Below are positions 33,618-42,837 of a stretch of DNA of 64,000 bases, piece after piece. Numbering within the stretch: position 1 is the first letter of the stretch; each line of letters begins with the position of its first letter. This DNA is from an uncultured Spirochaetaceae bacterium (GTDB taxonomy: Bacteria; Spirochaetota; Spirochaetia; Sphaerochaetales; Sphaerochaetaceae): the NCBI GenBank assembly GCA_944389075.1, contig CALXLA010000024.1, positions 1-64,000 of the forward strand, written 5' to 3'. The translations under genes and the position numbers were made by a program. The notes under the pieces were generated by a model. It searched no databases. It saw only the letters and a program-made list of their open reading frames with translations, and was not told the DNA's origin.

Positions 33618-35117
33618 ATGTATCTTGGAGCCATAGATCAGGGAACAACAAGCACAAGGTTCATTCTCTTCACTGAAAAAGGCGTGCCTTATGCAAGCCA
33701 TCAGATAGAACATAAGCAGTATTATCCAAGGCCAGGCTGGGTTGAGCATGATATTTCGCAGATCTGGGATAACACCGCAGAGACAATCAGTGAGACTTTA
33801 CGAAAGGCTTCCGTTCTGCCGTCGCAGATCAAGGCTCTTGGAATCACGAACCAGAGAGAGACTGTAATTGCATGGAACAGGCAGACAGGAAAGCCTTATT
33901 ACAATGCGATCGTATGGCAGGATCTCAGAGGTACGGAGCTCATCAATGCGCTGAAGGAAAAGGGCATTGAAAGCTGGATACAGCAGAAGACTGGTCTTAT
34001 CCTGAATCCGTATTTCGCTGCATCTAAGATTTCATGGCTTCTCGATAATGTGCCTGGACTCAGGGAAGATGCTGAGAATGGCGTTGCGGTATTCGGCACG
34101 GTAGATGCTTATCTTGTCTGGAAGCTTACAGGCGGCAGGGTGTTCATAACAGATGCTACCAATGCATCAAGATATCTTCTGATGGATCTGAAGACGCTCT
34201 CATGGGACGATGAGCTCCTTTCCCTTTTCCGTATACCGAGGATATCTCTTCCGGAGATTGTCCCTTCAATCGGAAGAGTCTATGGCGTTACGGAAAGCGA
34301 TGGGCCATTCGCCGCAGAGATTCCTGTATGCGGTATACTCGGAGACCAGCAGGCAGCTCTTTTCGGTCAGGCCTGCTTCACGCCTGGAATGGGCAAGTGC
34401 ACTTACGGCACAGGATGCTTCCTTCTTGTGAATCTTGGCGGAACTCCATGTATTTCCCAGAATGGCCTTCTCACGACAGTTGCTTACCAGATTGAAGGCA
34501 TGGAACCTGAATACGCATTCGAAGGCTCTGTCGCTGTGGCAGGTTCCCTTGTTCAGTGGGCCAGGGATAATCTCCAGATCATAAAGACACCTCAGGAACT
34601 TGATCAGCTTGCATCTGAAGTCGAAGACTGCGGTGGAGTGTATGTGGTTCCTGCTTTCAGCGGACTTTTCGCACCATACTGGAGAAGCGACGCGCGTGGC
34701 GTTATTGCAGGCCTTACCGGTTATACAAACAAGAAGCATATCTGCCGCGCGATACTCGAGGCGACGGCATTCCAGCTCTATGACATAGTGAAGGTGCTTG
34801 AGATGGATTCAGGTATAAGGATCAACTGCCTGAAGGCTGATGGAGGACTTTCGAACAGCACCCCTCTCATGGAATTCCAGGCTGATATTCTCGGTGTCCC
34901 GATAATCAGGCCAAGCGTGATTGAGACTACAGCTTTGGGAGCTGCATATGCCGCTGGCATTTCGGCAGGAGTCTATGGCAGTCTTGATGAGCTCTCATCC
35001 TTATGGAAGGAAAAGAAGCGATATGAGTGCGTGATGACAGATGACGAAAGGACAGTCAAGGTCAATTTCTGGCATAAGGCCGTATCGAGGACGCTGGGGT
35101 GGACGGAACAGAAGTGA
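33618..35117 (+). CDS. glpK: Glycerol kinase
   Basis: A 499-aa FGGY-family kinase that converts glycerol to sn-glycerol-3-phosphate with ATP, at the usual length. Family markers are GAIDQGTTSTRFILF (phosphate-binding loop), ITNQRET, the glycerol-binding WQDLRG region, YGTGCF, and KADGGLSNS near the C-terminus. RBS AAAAAGGAG. It heads a four-gene unit with two flavoproteins and DUF1667, which oxidises the product. Confidence 0.94.
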   Translation: MYLGAIDQGTTSTRFILFTEKGVPYASHQIEHKQYYPRPGWVEHDISQIWDNTAETISETLRKASVLPSQIKALGITNQRETVIAWNRQTGKPYYNAIVWQDLRGTELINALKEKGIESWIQQKTGLILNPYFAASKISWLLDNVPGLREDAENGVAVFGTVDAYLVWKLTGGRVFITDATNASRYLLMDLKTLSWDDELLSLFRIPRISLPEIVPSIGRVYGVTESDGPFAAEIPVCGILGDQQAALFGQACFTPGMGKCTYGTGCFLLVNLGGTPCISQNGLLTTVAYQIEGMEPEYAFEGSVAVAGSLVQWARDNLQIIKTPQELDQLASEVEDCGGVYVVPAFSGLFAPYWRSDARGVIAGLTGYTNKKHICRAILEATAFQLYDIVKVLEMDSGIRINCLKADGGLSNSTPLMEFQADILGVPIIRPSVIETTALGAAYAAGISAGVYGSLDELSSLWKEKKRYECVMTDDERTVKVNFWHKAVSRTLGWTEQK

Positions 35118-36532
35118 AATACGATGTGCTGATCATAGGCGGTGGAGTAACTGGTTCTGCAATCGCATGGGCCTTGTCGCGCTATGATCTGTCCATATGC
35201 CTGATTGATAAGGAAAGCGATTTATGCGAAGGAACATCGAAAGCCAATAGCGGAATCATCCATGCAGGCTATGACCCGGTTCCCGGAACACTTAAAGCCT
35301 TGCTGAATGTCATGGGAAATAAGATCATTCATGACATTGCGGACCAGCTATCGATAGATTTCATCGGAAACGGAGCTCTTGTCGCTGCATTCTCTGATAG
35401 TGAAGCCAGAGGGCTGGAAACCCTTCTTCAGCGCGGAAAGGATAATGGAGTTCCTTCTCCTGTGATATTGTCACGTGATGAGGTGCTTGCAAAGGAAAGG
35501 AATATAGGCAGCGATGTCAAAGCGGCGCTGTATCTTCCTTCAAGCGGCATAGTATGCCCGTTCTCTCTCACGTACGCGCTGGCTGAGAACGCCGTCTCGA
35601 ATGGTGTCGCCATACGGCTTGCTGAAAAGGTCATTGGGATGACTGAACATGATGGGATATTCCATATCGCCACTGATAAGAACATGATTGAGGCGAGATG
35701 CGTGATAAATGCAGCAGGTGTATATGCTGACAGCATACACAATATGGTATGTGATGAATCCTTCTCAATCATGCCAAGACGTGGAGAGTATGTCCTTCTT
35801 GATAAAGTATGCAGCAGCATTGTCTCTTCCACTATATTCCAGATGCCGACCGCCCGGGGAAAGGGTGTTCTGGTGACTCCGACTGCACATGGGAATATCC
35901 TATGCGGTCCTGACAGCACGGAAATCAGGGACAGGGAAGATACTTCAACCGATAGCGGGACGCTTGCCTATGTGATGGAGAGCGCGCTGAAATCTGTGCC
36001 TTCCATTGATTTCAGGAAGATAATAACAAGTTTTGCAGGTCTCAGGGCTCATCCTTCTTCTGATGATTTCATCATAGGGATGGCAAGACCCGGATTCATA
36101 GATGTAGCCGGAATCGAATCTCCCGGGCTTTCTTCTGCCCCTGCTATCGGGAAGATGGTATCTGAAATCGCTGTGGATTATCTGAAGGCCAGGAGAAAGA
36201 GTCATGTCATAGAAGAGCGGAAAGCAATACCGAAATTGAGGGATTTATCCTATGAAGAGCGTGACAGGCTTATCTCTGCTGATCCGCGATATGGGAACAT
36301 AATATGCAGATGCGAGGAAATCTCGGAAGGGGAAATCGTTGATGCAATCAGAAGAGGCGCAACAACGCTTGATGGCGTGAAGCGGCGTGTCAGGGCAGGA
36401 ATGGGAAGATGCCAGGGAGGTTTCTGCACTCCGCGTGTGATGGCGATAATATCCAGGGAAACCGGTATCGGAATGGACGCAGTCTGCAAGAACGGAAAGG
36501 GTTCTGAGGTGCTCTCATGCGAGATGTCGTGA
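35114..36532 (+). CDS. Glycerol-3-phosphate dehydrogenase-like FAD oxidoreductase with BFD [2Fe-2S] domain
   Basis: A 472-aa flavoprotein. The FAD site VLIIGGGVTGSAIAW starts the DAO-type domain, and the substrate-binding SGIIHAGYD motif is typical of the GlpA/LhgO family. A C-terminal BFD-like domain follows with ligands IICRCEEISEGEI and GRCQGGFC (four Cys). In this cluster it most probably oxidises glycerol-3-phosphate to dihydroxyacetone phosphate. GTG 35114 overlaps the glpK stop (GTGA) and has GGA six bases upstream; GTG 35099 is an alternative. It overlaps the next gene by 16 bases. Confidence 0.85.
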   Translation: MKYDVLIIGGGVTGSAIAWALSRYDLSICLIDKESDLCEGTSKANSGIIHAGYDPVPGTLKALLNVMGNKIIHDIADQLSIDFIGNGALVAAFSDSEARGLETLLQRGKDNGVPSPVILSRDEVLAKERNIGSDVKAALYLPSSGIVCPFSLTYALAENAVSNGVAIRLAEKVIGMTEHDGIFHIATDKNMIEARCVINAAGVYADSIHNMVCDESFSIMPRRGEYVLLDKVCSSIVSSTIFQMPTARGKGVLVTPTAHGNILCGPDSTEIRDREDTSTDSGTLAYVMESALKSVPSIDFRKIITSFAGLRAHPSSDDFIIGMARPGFIDVAGIESPGLSSAPAIGKMVSEIAVDYLKARRKSHVIEERKAIPKLRDLSYEERDRLISADPRYGNIICRCEEISEGEIVDAIRRGATTLDGVKRRVRAGMGRCQGGFCTPRVMAIISRETGIGMDAVCKNGKGSEVLSCEMS

Positions 36533-37752
36533 TTATAGGCGGTGGTGTCGCAGGTCTTTCTGCTGCAGTGTCATGCTATGACAGCGGAGCTAGGGATATC
36601 CTTATAATCGAGAGGGACAGCTCTCTTGGTGGTATTCTCAGGCAGTGCATCCATAATGGTTTCGGACTTCATACATTCAGCCAGGAACTTACTGGTCCGG
36701 AATTCGCGGAACGTTTCATAACAGAAGTCAGCAAGAGATCCATCGATTATGTCCTTGATAGCATGGTGATTGATATCAGTCCCCATCGTGTTGTCTATGT
36801 AAATGGCAAAGAAGGTGTGATCACTGTTGATTCACAGGCGATAATACTGGCAATGGGATGCCGGGAAAGGCCAAGGGGTGCTCTGAACATTCCGGGATAC
36901 AGGCCTGCAGGGATTTTCAGTGCGGGAACTGCCCAGCGTCTGATGAATATAGATGGCTATAGTGTCGGAAAGGATGTCGTCATATTAGGCTCCGGGGATA
37001 TTGGCCTGATTATGGCAAGGCGTCTTACGCTTGAAGGAGCGAAAGTACATGCGGTTGCTGAGATCCTGCCATATTCAGGAGGGCTGAAGCGGAATATAGT
37101 CCAATGCCTTGACGACTATGGCATCCCTCTGTATCTCTCACACACTGTCGTTGATATTGCAGGGAAAAGAAGGGTTGAGGGCGTGACGATAGCCAGGGTC
37201 GATGAGAACAGGAAGCCAATCAAAGGTACAGAGATTCATTTCTGCTGTGATACGCTTCTCCTTTCCGTTGGCCTTCTTCCTGAGAATGAGCTTTCATCAA
37301 AGGCAGGTATCGTTCTTTCTTCTGCTACAGGAGGCCCGGCTGTCGATGACAGGTTGTCCACATCTGCCGATGGCATCTTCGCTGCGGGCAATGTGCTTCA
37401 TGTCCATGATCTTGCGGATTATGTTGTGGAAGAGGCGGCGGAAGCAGGCAGGAATGCAGCTGATTATATTTCAGGATGTCATGGGGAGATTAAGAAAGCC
37501 AGAATCAAGGCAGGCTATGGAGTAAGGTACACAGTTCCACAGCTTATCAGGTGCGACAGGACATCGCCAGTGACAATTCGTTTCAGGGTTTCTTCTGTTT
37601 TCCATAATGCTTCAATTGTCGTCTTGTCGGATGGAAAGGAGATTCAGAGAAAGCGTAAGCGGATTATGGCGCCTGGTGAGATGGAAAGCCTGAAGTTTGA
37701 TGGCATCAGCTTGTCATCGGAATTGGAAATCAGGATCGAGGTGGAACAATGA
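36517..37752 (+). CDS. NAD(P)/FAD-dependent oxidoreductase of the glycerol cluster
   Basis: A 411-aa pyridine-nucleotide-disulfide-oxidoreductase-type flavoprotein. The FAD motif VVIIGGGVAGLSAAV is at 4-18 and NAD-type VVILGSGDIGLIMAR at about 150. FAAGNVLHVHDLADYV is the final FAD motif. An RQCIHNGFGLH segment near residue 45 is typical of this subfamily. It probably passes electrons from the GlpA-like subunit to NAD or another acceptor. ATG 36517 follows GAGG and it ends in ATGA with the next gene. Confidence 0.88.
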   Translation: MRDVVIIGGGVAGLSAAVSCYDSGARDILIIERDSSLGGILRQCIHNGFGLHTFSQELTGPEFAERFITEVSKRSIDYVLDSMVIDISPHRVVYVNGKEGVITVDSQAIILAMGCRERPRGALNIPGYRPAGIFSAGTAQRLMNIDGYSVGKDVVILGSGDIGLIMARRLTLEGAKVHAVAEILPYSGGLKRNIVQCLDDYGIPLYLSHTVVDIAGKRRVEGVTIARVDENRKPIKGTEIHFCCDTLLLSVGLLPENELSSKAGIVLSSATGGPAVDDRLSTSADGIFAAGNVLHVHDLADYVVEEAAEAGRNAADYISGCHGEIKKARIKAGYGVRYTVPQLIRCDRTSPVTIRFRVSSVFHNASIVVLSDGKEIQRKRKRIMAPGEMESLKFDGISLSSELEIRIEVEQ

Positions 37753-38108
37753 TAAGGGAGCTTACATGCATCAGCTGTCCTCTTGGATGTCAGATTTCAG
37801 TCTGCATCGATAATGGGAATGTTGCATCCGTGACAGGTAATTCATGCATCAGAGGCGAGAGATATGCCAGACAGGAGATTCTGGACCCGAGGAGAACTGT
37901 TACATCGACTGTCAAGACTGAGAAGAGCATGTCGCATCGTCTTCCTGTCAAGACTGTCCCAGAGGTACCTAAGGATATGATAGCTGCGGTCATGTCTGAA
38001 ATCCATAAGATCAGGGTTGCGCCGCCTGTACACATCAATGATGTGATTGCAAGGAATATCGCAGGTACCGGTTCAGATCTGGTGGCTACGGATAATCTTC
38101 TCCGCTGA
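37749..38108 (+). CDS. DUF1667 protein, probable Fe-S subunit
   Basis: A 119-aa DUF1667 protein. Cys7, Cys10, Cys14 and Cys33 (CISCPLGC then NSCIRG) have the CxxCxxxC...C spacing of a [4Fe-4S] site like the N-terminus of molybdopterin oxidoreductases. DUF1667 genes regularly follow this pair of flavoproteins, so it is probably the third subunit of an anaerobic glycerol-3-phosphate dehydrogenase complex. The role is inferred from context. Confidence 0.85.
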   Translation: MIRELTCISCPLGCQISVCIDNGNVASVTGNSCIRGERYARQEILDPRRTVTSTVKTEKSMSHRLPVKTVPEVPKDMIAAVMSEIHKIRVAPPVHINDVIARNIAGTGSDLVATDNLLR

Positions 38109-38118
38109 TTCAACTTTT

Positions 38119-38148
38119 TTGCATTTTTCGCCTCCATTGGTTTAAAAT
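38119..38148 (+). promoter_or_regulatory. Promoter of the cytidylate-kinase-like gene
   Basis: TTGCAT and TAAAAT are separated by 18 bases; the start would be about 16 bases before the ATG at 38172, with AAAGGAGG in between. Confidence 0.5.
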
Positions 38149-38171
38149 ACAATCAAAGGAGGAGTTAAGGA

Positions 38172-38783
38172 ATGGTTATAACTATAGGAAGGGAATTCGG
38201 CAGCGGAGGCAGGGAGCTGGGACGTCGTCTTGCAGATTATCTGCAGATTGCATACTACGACAAGGAAATCATTTCAGAGATTGCAAAGAGGACAGCGCTT
38301 TCTGAGGAATATGTCCATAATGTAGTAGAGAATCATCCATATCCTCTCTTTCCGATTACGATAGGCAGAAGCTTCAATCCAATGGGAAATCCCATGTTCC
38401 AGATTACGCAGAATGTATATGCTGAGCAGACGCAGATAATAAAGGAGATGGCTGAGAAGTCTGATTGCGTTATCGTCGGGCGTTGTGCGGACTATATCCT
38501 CAGGGATATAAAGCCGTGGAGGATTTTTGTTTTCGCGGATATCGAAGCAAGAATCGAGCGTTGCCACAGGAGAGCACCTCAGGGAGAGGTACTTTCCGAT
38601 AAGGAAATGAAGCAGAAGATCAATTCCATTGATAAGGGCAGAGCCCGGTATTATGAATTCTTCACAGGGAATAAGTGGGGGGATAGAAGAAACTACGATT
38701 ATCTTATCAATACGGCAAATATAAAGATAAAGGACTTTGTACCTCATTTTGCACATCTTTTCGAAGGAGAGCTTTCCCATTGA
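38172..38783 (+). CDS. Cytidylate kinase-like family protein
   Basis: A 203-aa P-loop protein of the cytidylate kinase-like family (Cmk relative). It begins VITIGREFGSGGRELGRRLA, the nucleotide-binding loop, then YYDKEII. Later VIVGRCADYILR and the Arg-rich lid RIERCHRRA are visible. These are often found as extra copies in Firmicutes and spirochaetes; the true substrate is not established, so I do not call it Cmk. Confidence 0.85.
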   Translation: MVITIGREFGSGGRELGRRLADYLQIAYYDKEIISEIAKRTALSEEYVHNVVENHPYPLFPITIGRSFNPMGNPMFQITQNVYAEQTQIIKEMAEKSDCVIVGRCADYILRDIKPWRIFVFADIEARIERCHRRAPQGEVLSDKEMKQKINSIDKGRARYYEFFTGNKWGDRRNYDYLINTANIKIKDFVPHFAHLFEGELSH

Positions 38784-38784
38784 T

Positions 38785-38816
38785 CCAGTAGGCTGAATTG
38801 CTGTGTAAACTACTGG
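38785..38816 (+). terminator. Weak terminator-like hairpin
   Basis: CCAGTAG and CTACTGG form a seven-base stem with an 18-base loop, followed by TTTA. It begins two bases after the kinase-like gene; the poor T-run makes it uncertain. Confidence 0.35.
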
Positions 38817-38902
38817 TTTACCCTCCTGAACTACGTGTCGGTTGAGTCTATGAGCAGAAAAGCGTAGATTTTTTCTGAAATCGCATGAGGGAGGGATTTC
38901 TT

Positions 38903-39301
38903 ATGAATAATAATGCGTTCGGCGAGATGGTTTCTCATCTGAGGAAGGAAAGGGGGATGACTCAGCTTGAGCTTGCAGAGAAGATGGGAGTGACTGACAA
39001 AGCTGTATCAAAATGGGAACGAGGCATTTCATATCCTGATGTCAGCTCGATGCCACGGCTTGCTGAAATACTGGGAGTCTCTGTGGATGAGCTGATGCAG
39101 AACAACAGTGGTAAAGAGAACGGCAAGACCGCAGCTGCAAATCTGCTGCCGCTCATCTTCAAGGCAGTTGCTCTAGCTATGGGTGTGGCTGCTGCTGTGC
39201 TGTCCGTGATGGATGAAATTGATTCCAGGACAGGTATTTTGATGCTTGGCATCGGGCTTTCATGCATAGCTGTCAATATGTTTTCCGAGAAAAAAGACTG
39301 A
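38903..39301 (+). CDS. XRE-family regulator with C-terminal membrane segments
   Basis: A 132-aa protein with an N-terminal Cro/C1-type helix-turn-helix (about 8-62: LRKERGMTQLELAEKMGVTDKAVSKWERG). A linker follows, then two hydrophobic segments (about 80-100 and 112-126), which would tether it to the membrane. Such proteins may sense membrane stress; the target is unknown. ATG 38903 is chosen because GAGGGAGGG lies upstream. Confidence 0.82.
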   Translation: MNNNAFGEMVSHLRKERGMTQLELAEKMGVTDKAVSKWERGISYPDVSSMPRLAEILGVSVDELMQNNSGKENGKTAAANLLPLIFKAVALAMGVAAAVLSVMDEIDSRTGILMLGIGLSCIAVNMFSEKKD

Positions 39302-39311
39302 GCCTGGTATT

Positions 39312-39524
39312 TCATTTCCTTGCTGATTTTCTGATCAGCTCATGATAGAAATAATTGACAATAACCGGTGGAGCGTCAAATGGCCGTACCATGCTGTCAT
39401 CGTTTGTCACATATTCAAGTCCTGTTTCATAGGCATATATTTTCATCTCTGAATCAAGCTGCTGCCAATAGTTGTTGCGCCCTCTTTGGTAAATGTCTTG
39501 ATAAATCGTAAGCAGTTCCGGACC
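39312..39524 (-). pseudogene. C-terminal remnant of an unrecognised gene
   Basis: On the minus strand 70 codons are open up to TGA 39312-39314 and read like real protein: NNYWQQLDSEMKIYAYETGLEYV and PPVIVNYFYHELIRK. The frame is cut on its 5' side by two stops (at 39525-39530) and there is no normal start; an internal ATG 39446 would give only 44 residues. It looks like the tail of a decayed gene. I do not recognise the family. Confidence 0.5.
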
Positions 39525-39582
39525 TTATCATATGGAATTATCGCTTATCGCTCTGCAGGATGCTTGTGTCTCAGACATCCGC

Positions 39583-40026
39583 TCATATTTCCTTCCGGAG
39601 ATAAACCATATCCATCAGCTGGACACCACCTTCATAAATGGGATGATCATAGTTGTCTACAAAGAAATTCTTTATACGATGAGAGTAGGCGAATCCGCAC
39701 TTTTCGTAAAAAGGAATGGTCAATGGACTATCTCCTGTACCGACTTGCAATATTGAATGCGTGGCTTTATATTTCATGGCAACAAAGTCGATCAGCGCCT
39801 TTCCGTAGCCTTTTTTCTGATATTCAGGCTTTGTCGCGATATTCTTGATTTCGAGAACACCATTCCCTTCATCGGTTACCACGCACTCGCATTTGACTCC
39901 GTCATCGTCGAGTATGTACATTGTCCCTTTATCGATATATCTGTCTATCATGCTCTCCTGCTCGTCGGCCAGAAGCAGCAATGAAAGGAATTCTTTCTTA
40001 TTCTCCTTGATTTCCATGATTTTCAT
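39583..40026 (-). CDS. GNAT family N-acetyltransferase
   Basis: A 147-aa acetyltransferase. The acetyl-CoA-binding motif A is ATKPEYQKKGYGKALIDFV (about 68-86); motif B follows in TGDSPLTIPFYEKCGF. The substrate is unknown. The ATG is ambiguous: 40026 (MKIMEIKEN) is used, but 40041 and 40017 are possible and no strong ribosome-binding site decides. The decayed remnant lies just downstream, so this is a region of gene loss. Confidence 0.8.
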   Translation of the reverse strand: MKIMEIKENKKEFLSLLLLADEQESMIDRYIDKGTMYILDDDGVKCECVVTDEGNGVLEIKNIATKPEYQKKGYGKALIDFVAMKYKATHSILQVGTGDSPLTIPFYEKCGFAYSHRIKNFFVDNYDHPIYEGGVQLMDMVYLRKEI

Positions 40027-40228
40027 ATCAGCATGCCACATGATTCCACATTCATTAATTCAACCATAATTCATGAAGTATTGGAATGGTTCATCCTGAT
40101 GCAAGATGCTCCGGAACGGTAGAAGGAATGCCCAAGGTCTGATATATGCATGAAAGAAATGCTGCGGCTGACTGCTTTTTCCTGGATTCTATACTAGAAT
40201 TATAGCTGATATTCTTTTGGAGGTTTCT

Positions 40229-41002
40229 ATGGATATTGTTATAGAAAGGAATGGGAAGGCAGTAGCTTCTGCCTCTGGTGCTGATGAGCTTTATCTTGTG
40301 TTCAGGGAAGAGTACCAGGAAGGCGACAGGATCATATTCTCCCCAGGAGAGACTGGCTTCTATACTGTCCAGTTCGATGCGGTTCTCGGACGTGCCACGC
40401 TCTTCTCGAATGGAAAGGATTACATTCTTCCTGTGCCGTTTGGGCAGAAGCATGACTGTTATCAGGAGAGTACATTCAAGGGCAGCCTGCATTTCCTCTG
40501 GGCAAGGAAGGCCTACAGCTGGGAGACAGGATACCGCAATCTTTCTCTGAATCCGTATGATGCACATGAGAATGAGTCCTTATTCGCTCATGCATCTGCC
40601 AATATCGAGACGAGAGGTGAGTCTGTTTTTGCGGCACGCAATGCTATAGATGGCATAGTCGCGTCAAATGATCATGGGAGATGGCCCTGGTCAAGCTGGG
40701 GAATCAACAGGGATCCGAAAGCTGCGCTTACACTCGATTTCGGCAGGAATGTGGTAATTGACAGGATCATTTTCTATACAAGGGCTGATTTCCCTCATGA
40801 TGCATGGTGGGATAAGGGAACCATTGCATTCAGCGACGGAAGCGAGATGGAATTCGGTTTGGCAAAGAAAGACGGGCCCCAGGAATTCACTTTCTCCGAG
40901 AAGATGATCTCGTCTCTTGTGCTGGATCGCCTGATAAAGAGTGATGATCCATCTCCATTCCCGGCTCTTATCCAGCTTGAAGTGTACGGCAGGGAAGCTT
41001 AG
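40229..41002 (+). CDS. Protein with a galactose-binding-like (F5/8 type C-like) C-terminal domain
   Basis: A 257-aa cytoplasmic-looking protein with no signal peptide. An N-terminal beta-rich half is followed by a C-terminal region (about 125-257) with HASANIETRGESVFAARNAIDG and WPWSSWGINRDPKAALTLDFG, then VVIDRIIFYTRADF, the pattern of a discoidin-like carbohydrate-binding fold. It may act on or bind sugars; I do not know the family's reaction. ATG 40229 follows TTGGAGG. Confidence 0.65.
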   Translation: MDIVIERNGKAVASASGADELYLVFREEYQEGDRIIFSPGETGFYTVQFDAVLGRATLFSNGKDYILPVPFGQKHDCYQESTFKGSLHFLWARKAYSWETGYRNLSLNPYDAHENESLFAHASANIETRGESVFAARNAIDGIVASNDHGRWPWSSWGINRDPKAALTLDFGRNVVIDRIIFYTRADFPHDAWWDKGTIAFSDGSEMEFGLAKKDGPQEFTFSEKMISSLVLDRLIKSDDPSPFPALIQLEVYGREA

Positions 41003-41008
41003 GGCTTC

Positions 41009-41422
41009 TCACTTCCTTCTGGCCCTTGCGTTCGTATCGATAGTCTTTCTGAACACGATGAATCTGTCGTAAAGATATTCGAGTACGAAGTTTGAGAGCA
41101 TATTGCAGATAGTCACAAGATATTCATTCACATGCCTGTATTCAGCCAGATAGTTCCCTATGATGGTTGATGCAGGTGTGAATATAAGATAGAAAAGTGC
41201 AACGAGAGCCATTGCTTTCGGAATATTGTTCGAACTCTGGAATGTATATTGCCTGTTCAGCGTGAAATTCCAGATGACGGATAGTACAAGCGCTATGAGA
41301 TAGCTTACCCAGTAATCGGCCTGTACAAGCTCATTTAGCAATGTGAATGAGATGATCTGCACTATGCCTGCAGATATTGAGAAAAGCAGGAATTTGACGC
41401 TTCTGAGTATTTCCTTATTCAT
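41009..41422 (-). CDS. GtrA-family membrane protein
   Basis: A 137-aa protein with four membrane segments of the GtrA family, which are thought to move lipid-linked glucose or similar sugars in cell-surface glycosylation. The signature LSVIWNFTLNRQYTF and the final FVLEYLYDRFIVF are present. The minus-strand ATG 41422 follows GGGGGATTAC. It is convergent with the previous gene, with six bases between stops. Confidence 0.88.
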   Translation of the reverse strand: MNKEILRSVKFLLFSISAGIVQIISFTLLNELVQADYWVSYLIALVLSVIWNFTLNRQYTFQSSNNIPKAMALVALFYLIFTPASTIIGNYLAEYRHVNEYLVTICNMLSNFVLEYLYDRFIVFRKTIDTNARARRK

Positions 41423-41520
41423 GTAATCCCCCAATCCAGTTTTCATGCAGTTTATCATTATCTCTGATCAAATCACAGATGATTCTTCCATATCATTGTC
41501 TTTGATGGCATTATGTAGCT

Positions 41521-42054
41521 ATGGAAAAGAACAAGACTCTTATAGCGTTTTTCTCCAGACGTGGAGAAAACTTCAATGTCGGGAGCATTTCACGTGGCAA
41601 TGGCGAGATCATCTCTTCGATGCTTGCCTCTCTTACTGGCTTCAGGGAATATGAAATCTGCACAGCCGATGGCTATCCTGCAGATCTTGCAGAATGCAAT
41701 AAGATCGCAAAGAAAGAACTGGAGGAACGCGCAAGGCCGGAGCTTAGGAATGCACTCCCTGATATGAGTGGGGTTGGCAGTCTTCTTCTTGTATATCCTA
41801 ACTGGTGGGGCAATCTTCCTATGCCTGTCTATTCGTTTCTGGATGCAATTGATACAGATGGGCTTGATATCTATCCGATCTGCACGCATGAGGATAATGG
41901 ACTTGCGATGACGGAAAGGATCCTCATGCAGGCCTATCCGAAGGCTTCTGTGAAGAAGGGAATCGCTATCCGTGGATCTGTTGTCCAGAGTGAACCTGCG
42001 AAGGCAGAGGAATCCCTTAAGGTATATCTTGAGCAATCAGGGCTCTTGGCCTGA
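41521..42054 (+). CDS. Flavodoxin
   Basis: A 177-aa flavodoxin-like protein of the variant class whose first loop is ALIAFFSRRGENFNVG. The later LLLVYPNWWGNLPMPVYSFL is the usual FMN-isoalloxazine region, and ICTHEDNGLAM the last loop. It transfers single electrons. A start with a good ribosome-binding site is not evident (upstream ATTATGTAGCT), so the ATG at 41521 is by family match. Confidence 0.85.
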   Translation: MEKNKTLIAFFSRRGENFNVGSISRGNGEIISSMLASLTGFREYEICTADGYPADLAECNKIAKKELEERARPELRNALPDMSGVGSLLLVYPNWWGNLPMPVYSFLDAIDTDGLDIYPICTHEDNGLAMTERILMQAYPKASVKKGIAIRGSVVQSEPAKAEESLKVYLEQSGLLA

Positions 42055-42059
42055 TATGG

Positions 42060-42079
42060 AGGGCTGGATATCCAGCCCT
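42060..42079. terminator. Perfect palindromic hairpin between flavodoxin and exoA
   Basis: AGGGCTGGATATCCAGCCCT forms a 10-bp perfect palindrome, followed on the plus strand by GTCTATTTT and preceded on the minus side by AAAATAGAC. It sits between convergent stops and may end both transcripts. Confidence 0.6.
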
Positions 42080-42081
42080 GT

Positions 42082-42837
42082 CTATTTTGCTATGTCGATG
42101 AATATTGGCGCGTGATCTGATCCTGTGACATCTCCCATTATCCCGGCATCTTCAAGAAATGGCAGCATGTTTTCGGATATGAGGAAGTAATCGATTCTCC
42201 AGCCGATGTTCTTCTCCCTTGCACGGAATCTGTATGACCACCAGGAGTATGCGTCGGTCTTATCTGGGTAGAGGTGCCTGAATGTATCGACAAGGCCTAA
42301 GGAAAGCAGCTTCTCAAAGCTTTCCCTTTCCTGGGCGGAATAGCCTGCATGTCCCTCGTTTGCATCAGGATTCCTGAGGTCTATAGGTTTCCTTGCGACA
42401 TTCAGGTCTCCCGTGACTATGACTCCCTTTGTTTTCATCAGTGCTGCGATGTGCTTGCGGAATGCAGCATCAAAGCCAAGCCTGAAATCTATTCTCTTCA
42501 GCTCTTCCTGCGCATTAGGCACATATGCTGTTATGAAATAGAAATCCGGATACTCAAGTGTTATAACCCTTCCTTCGTGGTTGAATTCATCGTCCTCAAG
42601 TCCGATTATCGTACGGAGTGGCTCCTCCTTATAGAAAATGCCTGTTCCGCTATAACCCCTTCGTTCTGCGAAGCTGTAGATGCTTCTGTAGCCGTCTATC
42701 TGTATATCGATGTTGTCAGCAGAACCCTTCACTTCCTGGACTGCGATGATATCAGCACCGCTTTTTCCTGCCCATTCCACAAAGCCTTTGGAAACACAGG
42801 CCCTCAGTCCATTCACATTCCAGCTAATCAGTTTCAT
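42082..42837 (-). CDS. exoA: Exodeoxyribonuclease III / AP endonuclease
   Basis: A 251-aa base-excision repair enzyme that cuts abasic sites and removes 3' blocks. Motifs: ISWNVNGLRA, AVQEVKG with the metal-binding Glu, TAYVPNAQ, the catalytic GDLNVARKP (Asp/Asn), and the final GSDHAPIFIDI with the His/Asp pair. Length and motif order are normal for ExoA. Confidence 0.94.
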   Translation of the reverse strand: MKLISWNVNGLRACVSKGFVEWAGKSGADIIAVQEVKGSADNIDIQIDGYRSIYSFAERRGYSGTGIFYKEEPLRTIIGLEDDEFNHEGRVITLEYPDFYFITAYVPNAQEELKRIDFRLGFDAAFRKHIAALMKTKGVIVTGDLNVARKPIDLRNPDANEGHAGYSAQERESFEKLLSLGLVDTFRHLYPDKTDAYSWWSYRFRAREKNIGWRIDYFLISENMLPFLEDAGIMGDVTGSDHAPIFIDIAK

